From Desulfacinum sp. (lineage in GTDB: Bacteria; Desulfobacterota; Syntrophobacteria; Syntrophobacterales; DSM-9756): a stretch of 64,000 nt of DNA. Both the position numbers and the translations under genes were made by a program. The stretch lies in the NCBI GenBank assembly GCA_014359885.1, contig JACIYN010000007.1, forward strand, positions 25,991-89,990. The letters are read 5' to 3'. The number at the start of each line of letters is the position of its first letter. Positions within the stretch are counted from its first letter, which is position 1. Positions 57,057 through 64,000 of this stretch are shown piece by piece. Under the pieces are notes generated by a model, which was given only the letters and a program-made list of their open reading frames with translations, was not told where the DNA came from and made no database searches.

Positions 57057-57146
57057 GGACGTTGGGCGTTAGGCGTTAGGCGTTAGGCGTAAGGCGTTAG
57101 GCGTTAGGCGTAAGGCGTAAGGCGTTAGGCGTTAGGCGTAACGCGT
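57057..57146. repeat. AGGCGTT heptamer array between rpmE and prfA
   Basis: About eleven units of AGGCGTT / AGGCGTA in direct tandem with one or two changes, beginning about 20 bp after the rpmE terminator. No gene in 57038-57235. Confidence 0.9.
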
Positions 57147-57235
57147 AAGGCGCTCGACGTGAAGATTACGGGGCGAGGGGTGAGGCGGTTTCCGTCCCAC
57201 GGATTCCGGATCACGAACCAAGGATCCTTGGCGCT

Positions 57236-58303
57236 ATGTTCGATCGTTTGGCCGCCTTGGAAGAGCGGCATCAAGAATTGGAATCTTTGCTGAGCCAGCA
57301 GGACATCCTGGGCAATCCCGACGAGTACCGCAAGGTTGCCAAGGAACACGCCGAGCTGTCCCCCATTGTGGACGCCCTCCGGCGATACCGCAAGGCGGAG
57401 GCGCAGCTTCGGGAAAACCAGGAACTGCTCCGGCGCGAAGACGACCCCGAGATGCGGGAACTCATCCGGGAGGACACGGCGCGGCTGAAGGAGGAGCTGG
57501 AAGGGCTCGAGCTGGACCTCAAGAAGATGCTCCTCCCCAAGGATCCCAACGATGAAAAGAACGTGATCCTGGAGATTCGGGCGGGTACCGGCGGCGACGA
57601 GGCGGCGCTTTTCGCGGCGGATCTCTTTCGCATGTACACCCGTTACGCGGAAAACCAGGGCTGGAAGGTGGAACTCCTGGACAGCCACCCCACGGGCATC
57701 GGCGGCTTCAAGGAAGTGATCGCGGCCATCAACGGCAAGGGCGCCTACAGCCGCCTCAAGTTCGAACGGGGCGTGCACCGGGTGCAACGGGTGCCGGAAA
57801 CGGAAAGCCAGGGCCGGATCCACACGTCCGCCGTCACGGTGGCGGTACTCCCCGAAGCCGAGGAAGTGGACGTGGAGATCGATCCCAACGATCTTCGGGT
57901 GGACGTCTTCCGTTCCTCGGGGCCCGGCGGCCAGAGTGTGAACACCACGGATTCGGCGGTGCGCATCACTCACCTGCCCACCGGTTTGGTGGTCACCTGC
58001 CAGGACGAAAAGTCCCAGCACAAGAACAAGGCCAAGGCCATGAAGGTGCTCCGCGCCCGCCTTCTGGACATGATGCGCTCCGAGCAGGAAGCCAAGATCG
58101 CCCAGGACCGCAAGAGCCAGGTGGGGTCCGGGGACCGCAGCGAACGGATCCGCACCTACAATTTCCCCCAGAACCGCGTGACCGACCACCGCATCAACCT
58201 GACCCTCTACAAGCTGGAAGAGATCATGGAGGGCGCCCTGGACCAGGTGATCGACCCGCTCATCGCCACCGCCCAGGCCGAAGCCCTGCAGGAAGGGACG
58301 TGA
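57236..58303 (+). CDS. prfA: Peptide chain release factor 1
   Basis: 355 residues. [20 protein letters not shown], the PxT stop-recognition motif in [16 protein letters not shown] (PET), and the catalytic GGQ in [20 protein letters not shown] near residue 230. It reads UAA and UAG. The downstream prmC encodes the methyltransferase that modifies the GGQ glutamine. The TGA stop is inside the first unit of a TGATTGGG octamer array. Confidence 0.97.
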   Translation: MFDRLAALEERHQELESLLSQQDILGNPDEYRKVAKEHAELSPIVDALRRYRKAEAQLRENQELLRREDDPEMRELIREDTARLKEELEGLELDLKKMLLPKDPNDEKNVILEIRAGTGGDEAALFAADLFRMYTRYAENQGWKVELLDSHPTGIGGFKEVIAAINGKGAYSRLKFERGVHRVQRVPETESQGRIHTSAVTVAVLPEAEEVDVEIDPNDLRVDVFRSSGPGGQSVNTTDSAVRITHLPTGLVVTCQDEKSQHKNKAKAMKVLRARLLDMMRSEQEAKIAQDRKSQVGSGDRSERIRTYNFPQNRVTDHRINLTLYKLEEIMEGALDQVIDPLIATAQAEALQEGT

Positions 58304-58352
58304 TTGGGTCATTGGGTTATTGGGTCATTGGGTCATTGGGTTATTGGGTTGA
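58301..58352. repeat. Octamer array starting at the prfA stop codon
   Basis: Units TGATTGGG, TCATTGGG, TTATTGGG, TCATTGGG, TCATTGGG, TTATTGGG in perfect 8-bp register; the TGA of unit 1 is the prfA stop. Confidence 0.9.
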
Positions 58353-58425
58353 GCTCTTCCGGTGTCGACCGCTCGTCTGTCCCTGCCGCGCAGTTTAAAC
58401 ACCCGGTTCGTTTCGGCTTTGATCC

Positions 58426-59295
58426 ATGGAAGAAACCTGGACCATCCTGAAGGTCGTGCAGTGGACCACCGAATACTTCCGCGGCAAGGGTCTGGAGCAG
58501 CCCCGGGCCGACGCGGAGGTTCTGCTGGCCCATGCCCTGGGTCTTCGCCGCATGGACTTGTACCTGCGCTTCGACCAGCCCCTCCATCCCGACGAACTGG
58601 CCCGTTACCGGGAACTCATCAAGCGGCGGGCCGCCCGAGAACCCACTCAATACATCACCGGGCGCCAGGAATTCTGGTCCCTGGAACTGGAAGTCAACCC
58701 GGCGGTGCTCATCCCCCGGCCCGAAACGGAGCGCCTGGTGGAGCTGGCCCTGGAGGCGTTCGGGCAGGAGCCCATCCGCGTCCTGGACGTGGGAACGGGA
58801 TCGGGGGCCATCGCCATCGCCCTGGCCACGGAGCGGCCCCGCTGGGCCGTCACGGCGTGCGACATCTCCTGGGACGCCCTGCAGACGGCACGGCGAAACG
58901 CCGAGCGCCACTGTGTGGCGGATCGCATCGCCTTTGTGCTTTCGGATCTCAGTTCGGCCTTTCGCCCCGCCCCTCCCCCCTTTCATCTCATCTGCGCCAA
59001 TCCGCCCTACGTGGGCGATGCAGAATGGGATAGCCTCGCCCCGGAAGTCATGGGCCACGAACCGGAACGGGCCCTCCGGGGCGGCGGCCCGGACGGCACC
59101 CTCGTTCCGCGGAAACTCCTTCGGGACGCCTTCCCGCTCCTTCGCCCCGGAGGGATGCTCCTCATGGAATTCGGCAGGGGCCAGGAGACGGTGCTGGCCG
59201 AGGAGGCCTGCCGGCTTTCGCGCGTGCACGAGGTGGACGTGATCCCTGACTACTCGCACATTCCACGCGTTCTTCGCGTGGAGAAAAGCGCTTGA
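58426..59295 (+). CDS. prmC: Protein-(glutamine-N5) methyltransferase, release factor-specific
   Basis: 289 residues. SAM-binding RVLDVGTGSGAIAIALATER and the catalytic NPPY in FHLICANPPYVGDAEWDS, with the N-terminal helical domain (LLAHALGLRRMDLYLRFDQP, PTQYITGRQEFW) typical of PrmC/HemK. It methylates the glutamine of GGQ in RF1 and RF2. It follows prfA, separated only by the octamer array and about 70 bp. Confidence 0.96.
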   Translation: MEETWTILKVVQWTTEYFRGKGLEQPRADAEVLLAHALGLRRMDLYLRFDQPLHPDELARYRELIKRRAAREPTQYITGRQEFWSLELEVNPAVLIPRPETERLVELALEAFGQEPIRVLDVGTGSGAIAIALATERPRWAVTACDISWDALQTARRNAERHCVADRIAFVLSDLSSAFRPAPPPFHLICANPPYVGDAEWDSLAPEVMGHEPERALRGGGPDGTLVPRKLLRDAFPLLRPGGMLLMEFGRGQETVLAEEACRLSRVHEVDVIPDYSHIPRVLRVEKSA

Positions 59296-59339
59296 GGATG
59301 TCCACGAACACCCCCCGATTCGACTCGGGACTTGCACCG

Positions 59340-59625
59340 GCGGCAAATCGGCTCCTACAATAAGCCCCAAAGGAGCCCCCCCTCTCATCGTAGCCGCGGG
59401 GCTTTAGCCCCTCGGGAAAGGGCCGTCGTAAACCCATGAAGCGACAGAAAATACACGATGGCCCATCCAACCTCTGCAGCCCTAAAGGGCTGCGCTACGA
59501 GATGCGCTACGAGAAAAGAGGTCGTCCGCGGCGCCGTCGGATAGCCTTGGCTTTTGCCCTCTGGGGGAAGCCTAATACAAACTTTGCCTCGGCGCTCTCT
59601 GCGCCTCTAGGGTGAAATAGCCCCG
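59340..59625. repeat. Repeat gap between prmC and murA
   Basis: No gene. Contains hairpin pair GTAGCCGCGGGGCTTTAGCC (59392-59411) and GCAGCCCTAAAGGGCTGCG (59476-59494) as in the elements at 23.5 and 30.9 kb, with degenerate outer ends (CCGTCGGATAGCC), then GCGCTCTCTGCGCCTCTAGG, a relative of the phrase at 55560. Confidence 0.7.
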
Positions 59626-59670
59626 AGCAGAACCTCGAACCAAACCCAACTCCACGGAAGGCGAAAATTC

Positions 59671-60927
59671 ATGGACAAACTGGTCATCGAAGGCGGCATT
59701 CCCCTCCGCGGCACCATCCCCATCAGCGGCGCCAAGAACGCGGCCCTGCCGCTCATGGCGGCCTCCCTTCTGGCCCCGGGAGTGCATCGATTCACCAACG
59801 TCCCCCGGCTCCGGGACATCCGCACCATGGAACGGCTCCTGGCCCACATGGGAGCCAGGAGTGAATGGAACCACGGGCTCACCCTGGACACCGCCTCCGT
59901 GGGGACTCCCGAAGCGCCCTACGAGCTGGTGAAGACCATGCGGGCGTCCGTGCTGGTTCTGGGGCCGCTGGCCGCCCGCTACGGCCGCGCCAAGGTGTCT
60001 CTGCCGGGGGGATGCGCCATCGGGGCCCGCCCCATCAACCTCCACCTCAGGGGACTGGAGGAGATGGGAGCCCGGATCGAATTGGAAGGAGGCTACGTCT
60101 TGGTCCGGTGCGGACGGCTTCGGGGAACCACCATCACCTTCGATCAGGTGACGGTCACCGGAACGGAGAATCTCATGATGGCCGCGGCCCTGGCCGAAGG
60201 CGAGACGGTATTGGAAAACGCGGCCCGGGAACCGGAGGTGGTGGACCTGGCCGAATACCTCACGGAAATGGGCGCCCGCATCGAAGGGGCCGGAACGGCG
60301 GTCATCCGCATCCAGGGGGTGGACCATCTCAAGCCCGGCCGCTCCCACGCCGTCATCCCCGACCGGATCGAGACGGGGACCTACCTGGTGGCGGCGGGAA
60401 TCACGGGCGGCAGCCTTCAGCTCACCCACTGCCGGCCCGACCATGTGGACGCCGTGATCCGGAAGCTCTTGGCGGCTGGCCTGACGGTCCAAACCGGCGC
60501 CGATACCATCCGGGTGGAGGCTCCCGCGGACGGCATCCGGAGCGTGGACGCCGCCACGTGGCCCTATCCCGGCTTTCCCACGGACATGCAGGCCCAGTTC
60601 ATGGCCCTCATGACCCTGGGCGACGGGGTGAGCGTCATCAAGGAGCAGATTTTCGAAAACCGCTTCATGCACGTGAGCGAGCTGAAGCGGCTGGGGGCCG
60701 ACATCCGCCTGGACGGGCGGAGCGCCGTGGTGCGCGGCGTGCCGCATCTTTCCGGAGCCCCGGTGATGGCCACGGACCTTCGTGCGTCTGCGTCGCTCGT
60801 GTTGGCGGGACTGGCGGCCCGGGGCCGCACGGACGTGAGCCGCATCTATCACCTGGAACGCGGCTATGAGGCACTGGACGAAAAATTGCGGGCCGTGGGC
60901 GCCCGCATCTGGAGGGAGCGGGAGTAG
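59671..60927 (+). CDS. murA: UDP-N-acetylglucosamine 1-carboxyvinyltransferase
   Basis: 418 residues. Begins [20 protein letters not shown], contains [20 protein letters not shown] and the catalytic Cys115 in [16 protein letters not shown], at the E. coli position, so fosfomycin sensitivity would be expected. It performs the first committed step of peptidoglycan synthesis. Its 3' end overlaps the likely start of comEC. Confidence 0.97.
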   Translation: MDKLVIEGGIPLRGTIPISGAKNAALPLMAASLLAPGVHRFTNVPRLRDIRTMERLLAHMGARSEWNHGLTLDTASVGTPEAPYELVKTMRASVLVLGPLAARYGRAKVSLPGGCAIGARPINLHLRGLEEMGARIELEGGYVLVRCGRLRGTTITFDQVTVTGTENLMMAAALAEGETVLENAAREPEVVDLAEYLTEMGARIEGAGTAVIRIQGVDHLKPGRSHAVIPDRIETGTYLVAAGITGGSLQLTHCRPDHVDAVIRKLLAAGLTVQTGADTIRVEAPADGIRSVDAATWPYPGFPTDMQAQFMALMTLGDGVSVIKEQIFENRFMHVSELKRLGADIRLDGRSAVVRGVPHLSGAPVMATDLRASASLVLAGLAARGRTDVSRIYHLERGYEALDEKLRAVGARIWRERE

Positions 60928-63900
60928 CGCCCCGCCGGGGTCGCGGCCGCTGGTGCCCGTGGCCGTCGTCTTTTCCCTTGGAATTGCGGCAAGGCACCTG
61001 GCAGGCGGGATCCCCGGGGCACTCCGGACGGCGCTCCTTTCCGCCCTGATCGCCCTCTTCGCCCTTTCCCTCTCCGCCCTGATCCTTCGAAAGCGCCGCA
61101 ACCCGCCCGCCTTTCCACGAAAACAGGGGACCGCCGTCCTGGTGCTGGGGGTCGCCTTCGCAGCCGGATTCCTCCTCCAGCACCGCGCCGAGGTGAAGAG
61201 CCGCTTTCCCCAGTGGCTCGCCCCGCACCTGGACGGCCCGGAAGAGACGGTGACGGCCGTCGTATCGGGTTTTCCGGATTTCTATCCGGAAAAGACGGTC
61301 CTTCCGGTGACGCTCCTCCATGTGGGCAATCCCCCCCAACCCCCCTTTGAAAAAGGGGGGAGTCGCAGCAATCCCCTCCGGTTTTCCTTTACGAAAGGGG
61401 GGAGTGCGCCCAAAGCCGCTCGAAAACCCTTCGGAAGAAAGGAAGGCTCTCGGGTACCGGATCTCTCCGCCCATCACCCGTCACTCATCACTCATCACTC
61501 GTCCCGCACGGCTCATCCCTCGTCATCTGTCATTCCCGCCAGTCCGCGGATTACGGATCACGGATCGCGGATCACGGACAATCCCCCCCCGCCCCCCTTT
61601 GAAAAAGGGGGGAGAAGGTCGTCACTTCTTAGAAAATCACCCGGCAAGGCCGAAGGTACTCCCGGGCCCGATCTTTCCCCCCGTCACTCGTCCCCCATCA
61701 CTCTTCACCCGTCACTCTTCACTCTTCACCCGTCACTCTTCACTGATCACTCGTCTCTCTTCACTGATCACTCGTCTCTCTTCACTGATCACTCGTCACT
61801 CTTCACTGATCACCCGTCACTCCTCACTCATCACTCGTCACTCTTCACTCATCACTCGTCACTCTTCACTCATCACTCTTCACCCGTCACTCATCCCTCG
61901 CGCAGCCAAGTCGCCGTGCGGCTGGTGGTGAAGGACCTGGAAGGCGACTGGCGGGTGGGCGATGTCTTTGCGGCCCGGCTCAAGCTTCGGTCCTTTCGAA
62001 ACTTCGAAAACCCGGGTCGGTTCGACTACGTGGCGTTCCAGGCCCGGCAGGGCATCTTCGCCCGGGCCTTCCTGAAGACGGACCGGGCCATGGAGCGCCT
62101 CTCCGGCCTTTTTCGGTCGACACTGAAAACAGAACGCTCCCCCATGGGGAAGTTCGTCGAAATCCCGGCCTGGCTTTCCGGAAACATCCAGAGATGGGTG
62201 GACGGGGCGCGCCAGCGAAGCCGCCGGGCGATCCTGAAGGCACTGGAAGGCGACACGGCGGCGGTGAGCTGCGCCCTGCTCCTGGGCTACCGGCACATGA
62301 TTCCCCCGGAGCGGATCACCCGGTTTCGGGAGGCCGGGGTCATGCACCTGCTGGCCATCTCCGGCCTTCACGTGGGGATCGTGGCCTGGGTGGCCTTCTG
62401 GGCGGTGCGCCTCTTTTTGCGCCTTCTCTTTCCGAGACTCCTGGAAACCGTCCCCGACGTGCAGGCGGGATGGGCCGCCGCCTTGGGCGCCGCTGCCCTC
62501 TACGCTCTTTTGGCCGGCCTCGCCCTTCCCACCCAGCGGGCCCTTTGCATGCTGGGCTTGGCCGTGGCGGCCGTCTGGTCCTTTCGGCGCCCGGATCCGC
62601 TGTCGCTCACGGCCGCGGCGGCCCTGGCGGTTCTGGCCTCCGATCCCTGGAACCTCTTTCGGGCCTCCTTTCAGCTCTCCTTCGCCGCCTTTTTGGGCAT
62701 CGCGCTCCTCTATCCGCGCATGTCCCGCGGGGTGGCGCGCCGGTGGCCGGGGTTCCGGTCGGGAAAAGCCTTTTGGCTCCGCCCGTTCGTGGACGCGTTC
62801 CTCCTTTCGGCCGCGGCCGCCGTGGCCGTCACCCCCCTTTCGGCCTACCACTTCCACGGACTGAGCCTGGTGGGGCTGGCGGCCAACACCCTGGTGGTTC
62901 CGGTGATGGGCCTGGCCGTGCTGCCGTCGGGGCTTGCGGGCCTTGCCCTCCATCCGGTGCTCCCCGGTGTTGGATCGTTGCTGCTCAAACTTTCCGGCGG
63001 CGTGCTCCACGGGGCCCTTAAGGCCGTGGACGCCTTCGCCGATCTTCCCTTCGCCCACACCTACGTGGGGATGATTTCCGTCGGAGCGCTCATCGCCTGC
63101 TACCTTGGCATTTGGCTGCTGCTTTCGTCGCTGCCGATCAAGAAAAAGGCCGCCTTAGCGGCGGCCCTGGGAATCACGGCGGGAGCGGCCTGGCTGCTGG
63201 ACCGGATTCCGGATGCCTCCCCGCCGCCTCCCCTTCGGGTGACGGTCCTGGACGTGGGCCAGGGGAGCAGCACCCTGGTCCGGTGCGGACGAGAGGGGGC
63301 GCTCCTGGTGGACGGCGGGGGCTTCTACGACGATTCCTTCGACGTGGGCCGGGCCGTGGTGGCTCCCGCGCTTTGGGCCCTGGGCGTCCGAAGGCTCGAC
63401 TGGGTGGTCCTGAGCCACGACCAGGCGGACCACCGAAACGGCCTGAAATTCATCCTGAAGCACTTTCCCGTGGGCCGCTACCTGGAAAGCGGACTCACGG
63501 ACGAGGCCTCGGGAAAGACGCCGACGGCCGCCATCGCCGGAAAAAGGGGGATTCCCGTGCTGTCACTCATGGACCTTCGGGAGGGGAGCCGGCAAACGAA
63601 CGCGGGGCCCCTGGGGCCGTTTCCCGCCACCCCGCTGCCGGGGGGCTCCTTCGCCCCGCCCGGCCACGAACCGCCCGTCGCCGCTTTCCCCCTGGGCGAC
63701 TGCCGCGCATGGGTCCTCCACCCCAGCCGGGACTATGTGGAAAAGATGTGGGACGGTGCGGACCTGAACGAGGTGTCCGTGGTCCTGGCCGTGACTTACG
63801 GAAAGACGGGCGTTCTGATTCCGGGCGACATCAGCACGGACGTGGAAGCGCCTGTACTGGACCGGCTCCCCAAAGGGGAACTCCGCTGGATCCTCGTGGC

Positions 63901-64000
63901 GCCCCACCATGGAAGCGCCCGCTCCACCGGCCCAGCCCTCCTGGAGGCGCTTCGGCCCCAGGCGGTTTTCGTCTCCTGCGGGTATCTCAACCCCTTCCGC
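60866..64000 (+). CDS. comEC: ComEC/Rec2 DNA-uptake channel with a large in-frame repeat insertion (partial, C-terminus off the right edge)
   Basis: 1045 residues to the edge, about 194 of them from an insertion. N-terminal DUF4131 part: [20 protein letters not shown] and an OB-fold strand [13 protein letters not shown]; after the insertion it resumes at [20 protein letters not shown]. The ComEC membrane domain has [38 protein letters not shown]; the C-terminal metallo-beta-lactamase domain has [24 protein letters not shown] and [10 protein letters not shown] verified that the frame is open through the insertion. ATG at 60866 (inside murA) is the only ATG before RPLVPV; a GTG at 60953 would cut that motif. 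Expected role: transport of single-stranded DNA across the inner membrane. Confidence 0.88.
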   Translation, partial: MRHWTKNCGPWAPASGGSGSSAPPGSRPLVPVAVVFSLGIAARHLAGGIPGALRTALLSALIALFALSLSALILRKRRNPPAFPRKQGTAVLVLGVAFAAGFLLQHRAEVKSRFPQWLAPHLDGPEETVTAVVSGFPDFYPEKTVLPVTLLHVGNPPQPPFEKGGSRSNPLRFSFTKGGSAPKAARKPFGRKEGSRVPDLSAHHPSLITHHSSRTAHPSSSVIPASPRITDHGSRITDNPPPPPFEKGGRRSSLLRKSPGKAEGTPGPDLSPRHSSPITLHPSLFTLHPSLFTDHSSLFTDHSSLFTDHSSLFTDHPSLLTHHSSLFTHHSSLFTHHSSPVTHPSRSQVAVRLVVKDLEGDWRVGDVFAARLKLRSFRNFENPGRFDYVAFQARQGIFARAFLKTDRAMERLSGLFRSTLKTERSPMGKFVEIPAWLSGNIQRWVDGARQRSRRAILKALEGDTAAVSCALLLGYRHMIPPERITRFREAGVMHLLAISGLHVGIVAWVAFWAVRLFLRLLFPRLLETVPDVQAGWAAALGAAALYALLAGLALPTQRALCMLGLAVAAVWSFRRPDPLSLTAAAALAVLASDPWNLFRASFQLSFAAFLGIALLYPRMSRGVARRWPGFRSGKAFWLRPFVDAFLLSAAAAVAVTPLSAYHFHGLSLVGLAANTLVVPVMGLAVLPSGLAGLALHPVLPGVGSLLLKLSGGVLHGALKAVDAFADLPFAHTYVGMISVGALIACYLGIWLLLSSLPIKKKAALAAALGITAGAAWLLDRIPDASPPPPLRVTVLDVGQGSSTLVRCGREGALLVDGGGFYDDSFDVGRAVVAPALWALGVRRLDWVVLSHDQADHRNGLKFILKHFPVGRYLESGLTDEASGKTPTAAIAGKRGIPVLSLMDLREGSRQTNAGPLGPFPATPLPGGSFAPPGHEPPVAAFPLGDCRAWVLHPSRDYVEKMWDGADLNEVSVVLAVTYGKTGVLIPGDISTDVEAPVLDRLPKGELRWILVAPHHGSARSTGPALLEALRPQAVFVSCGYLNPFR
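61325..61906. repeat. Repeat assembly inserted in frame in comEC
   Basis: 582 bp, a multiple of three. It contains two full AATCCCCCC...GGGGGG hairpins (61328-61362, 61580-61615) and a half copy (61388-61403). Between them lie heptads TCACTCA (61480-61500) and GGATCAC (61546-61580), and after the last hairpin a long heptad run of TCACTCT, TCACTCG, TCACTGA (61680-61900). Translated, the last part repeats every 7 residues (HHSSLFT type). The same building blocks fill the gaps at 36.1 and 50.0 kb. Confidence 0.9.

Noticed and set aside
57057..57146. Possible CRISPR or origin iterons upstream of prfA
   Set aside because: Unspaced 7-bp tandem units; no dnaA, rep gene or DnaA boxes nearby.
61680..61900. 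Possible CRISPR array in comEC
   Set aside because: Repeats are 7-21 bp in direct tandem without unique spacers, and no cas genes are present.
61320..61931. 203-residue frame of RHSSLIT-type repeats within comEC
   Set aside because: It is a second reading frame through the repeat block; the comEC frame is the one continuous with homologous sequence on both sides.

Overview
The window is GC-rich (roughly 60-65% by eye), tightly packed bacterial chromosome with no rRNA, tRNA, phage or plasmid genes that I could find. The gene content points to a deltaproteobacterial (Desulfobacterota) anaerobe, possibly a Syntrophobacterales-type sulfate reducer. The signs are a split ferredoxin-type glutamate synthase, a cobA-hemD fusion next to hemC, a PflX-like radical SAM protein, tandem pilT genes, and the order rho / rpmE / prfA / prmC / murA / comEC. 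This taxonomic placement is inference. 

Layout. 1-17.7 kb is a nitrogen-assimilation block, almost all on the minus strand: a three-piece glutamate synthase (the leftmost piece cut by the window edge), glnE, glnA behind a sigma-54 promoter with upstream palindromes, glnD, and a four-gene run DUF4301 - sigma-54 activator - nadE - glnB. Together these supply GS/GOGAT, both enzymes that covalently modify GS and PII, PII itself and a candidate enhancer-binding protein. 17.8-20 kb holds mlaA, a Ca/Na exchanger and a small membrane protein. 20.3-20.7 kb is a hicBA toxin-antitoxin pair. 20.8-23.3 kb makes uroporphyrinogen III and precorrin-2 (hemC, cobA-hemD). 23.9-27.3 kb is a run from a class IV aminotransferase through gmhA to fmdB. 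27.5-29.5 kb has a HAD phosphatase and a PAC2 protein. 29.8-32.9 kb is thiamine synthesis (thiE, thiL, thiD). 33-36 kb is a PPP phosphatase with two PilT-type retraction ATPases. 36.2-41.3 kb has a PflX-like radical SAM protein, a metallo-hydrolase and a large helicase fused to an exonuclease (MrfA plus MrfB type). 41.7-44.6 kb has a lone HicB, a NusG paralogue, moeA and modE. 45-47 kb is sucCD. 47.4-51.5 kb is gatB-mtnA converging on radA. 51.7-53.2 kb is trxA-trxB, followed by bamD and rho, an ATP-grasp protein, rpmE, prfA, prmC, murA and a comEC that runs off the right edge. 

The most unusual feature is what lies between the genes. Almost every gap over 100 bp is filled by repeats of at least four kinds: (a) degenerate tandem arrays with a period of 7 bp (once 8, once 15), whose unit sequence differs at each place but which often begin exactly at a gene's stop codon and are G-rich on that gene's sense strand; (b) small elements with terminal inverted repeats of the form TAGGAG(G/C)CTGTC(C/T)GA, whose outer TAG repeatedly serves as the stop codon of the neighbouring gene; (c) palindromes with GTAGGGGCG arms and interchangeable cores; (d) other paired hairpins. 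One complete heptad-hairpin-heptad assembly lies in frame inside comEC and adds about 194 residues without breaking the reading frame. 

Boundaries come from reading frames, motifs and ribosome binding sites only; no database search was possible.
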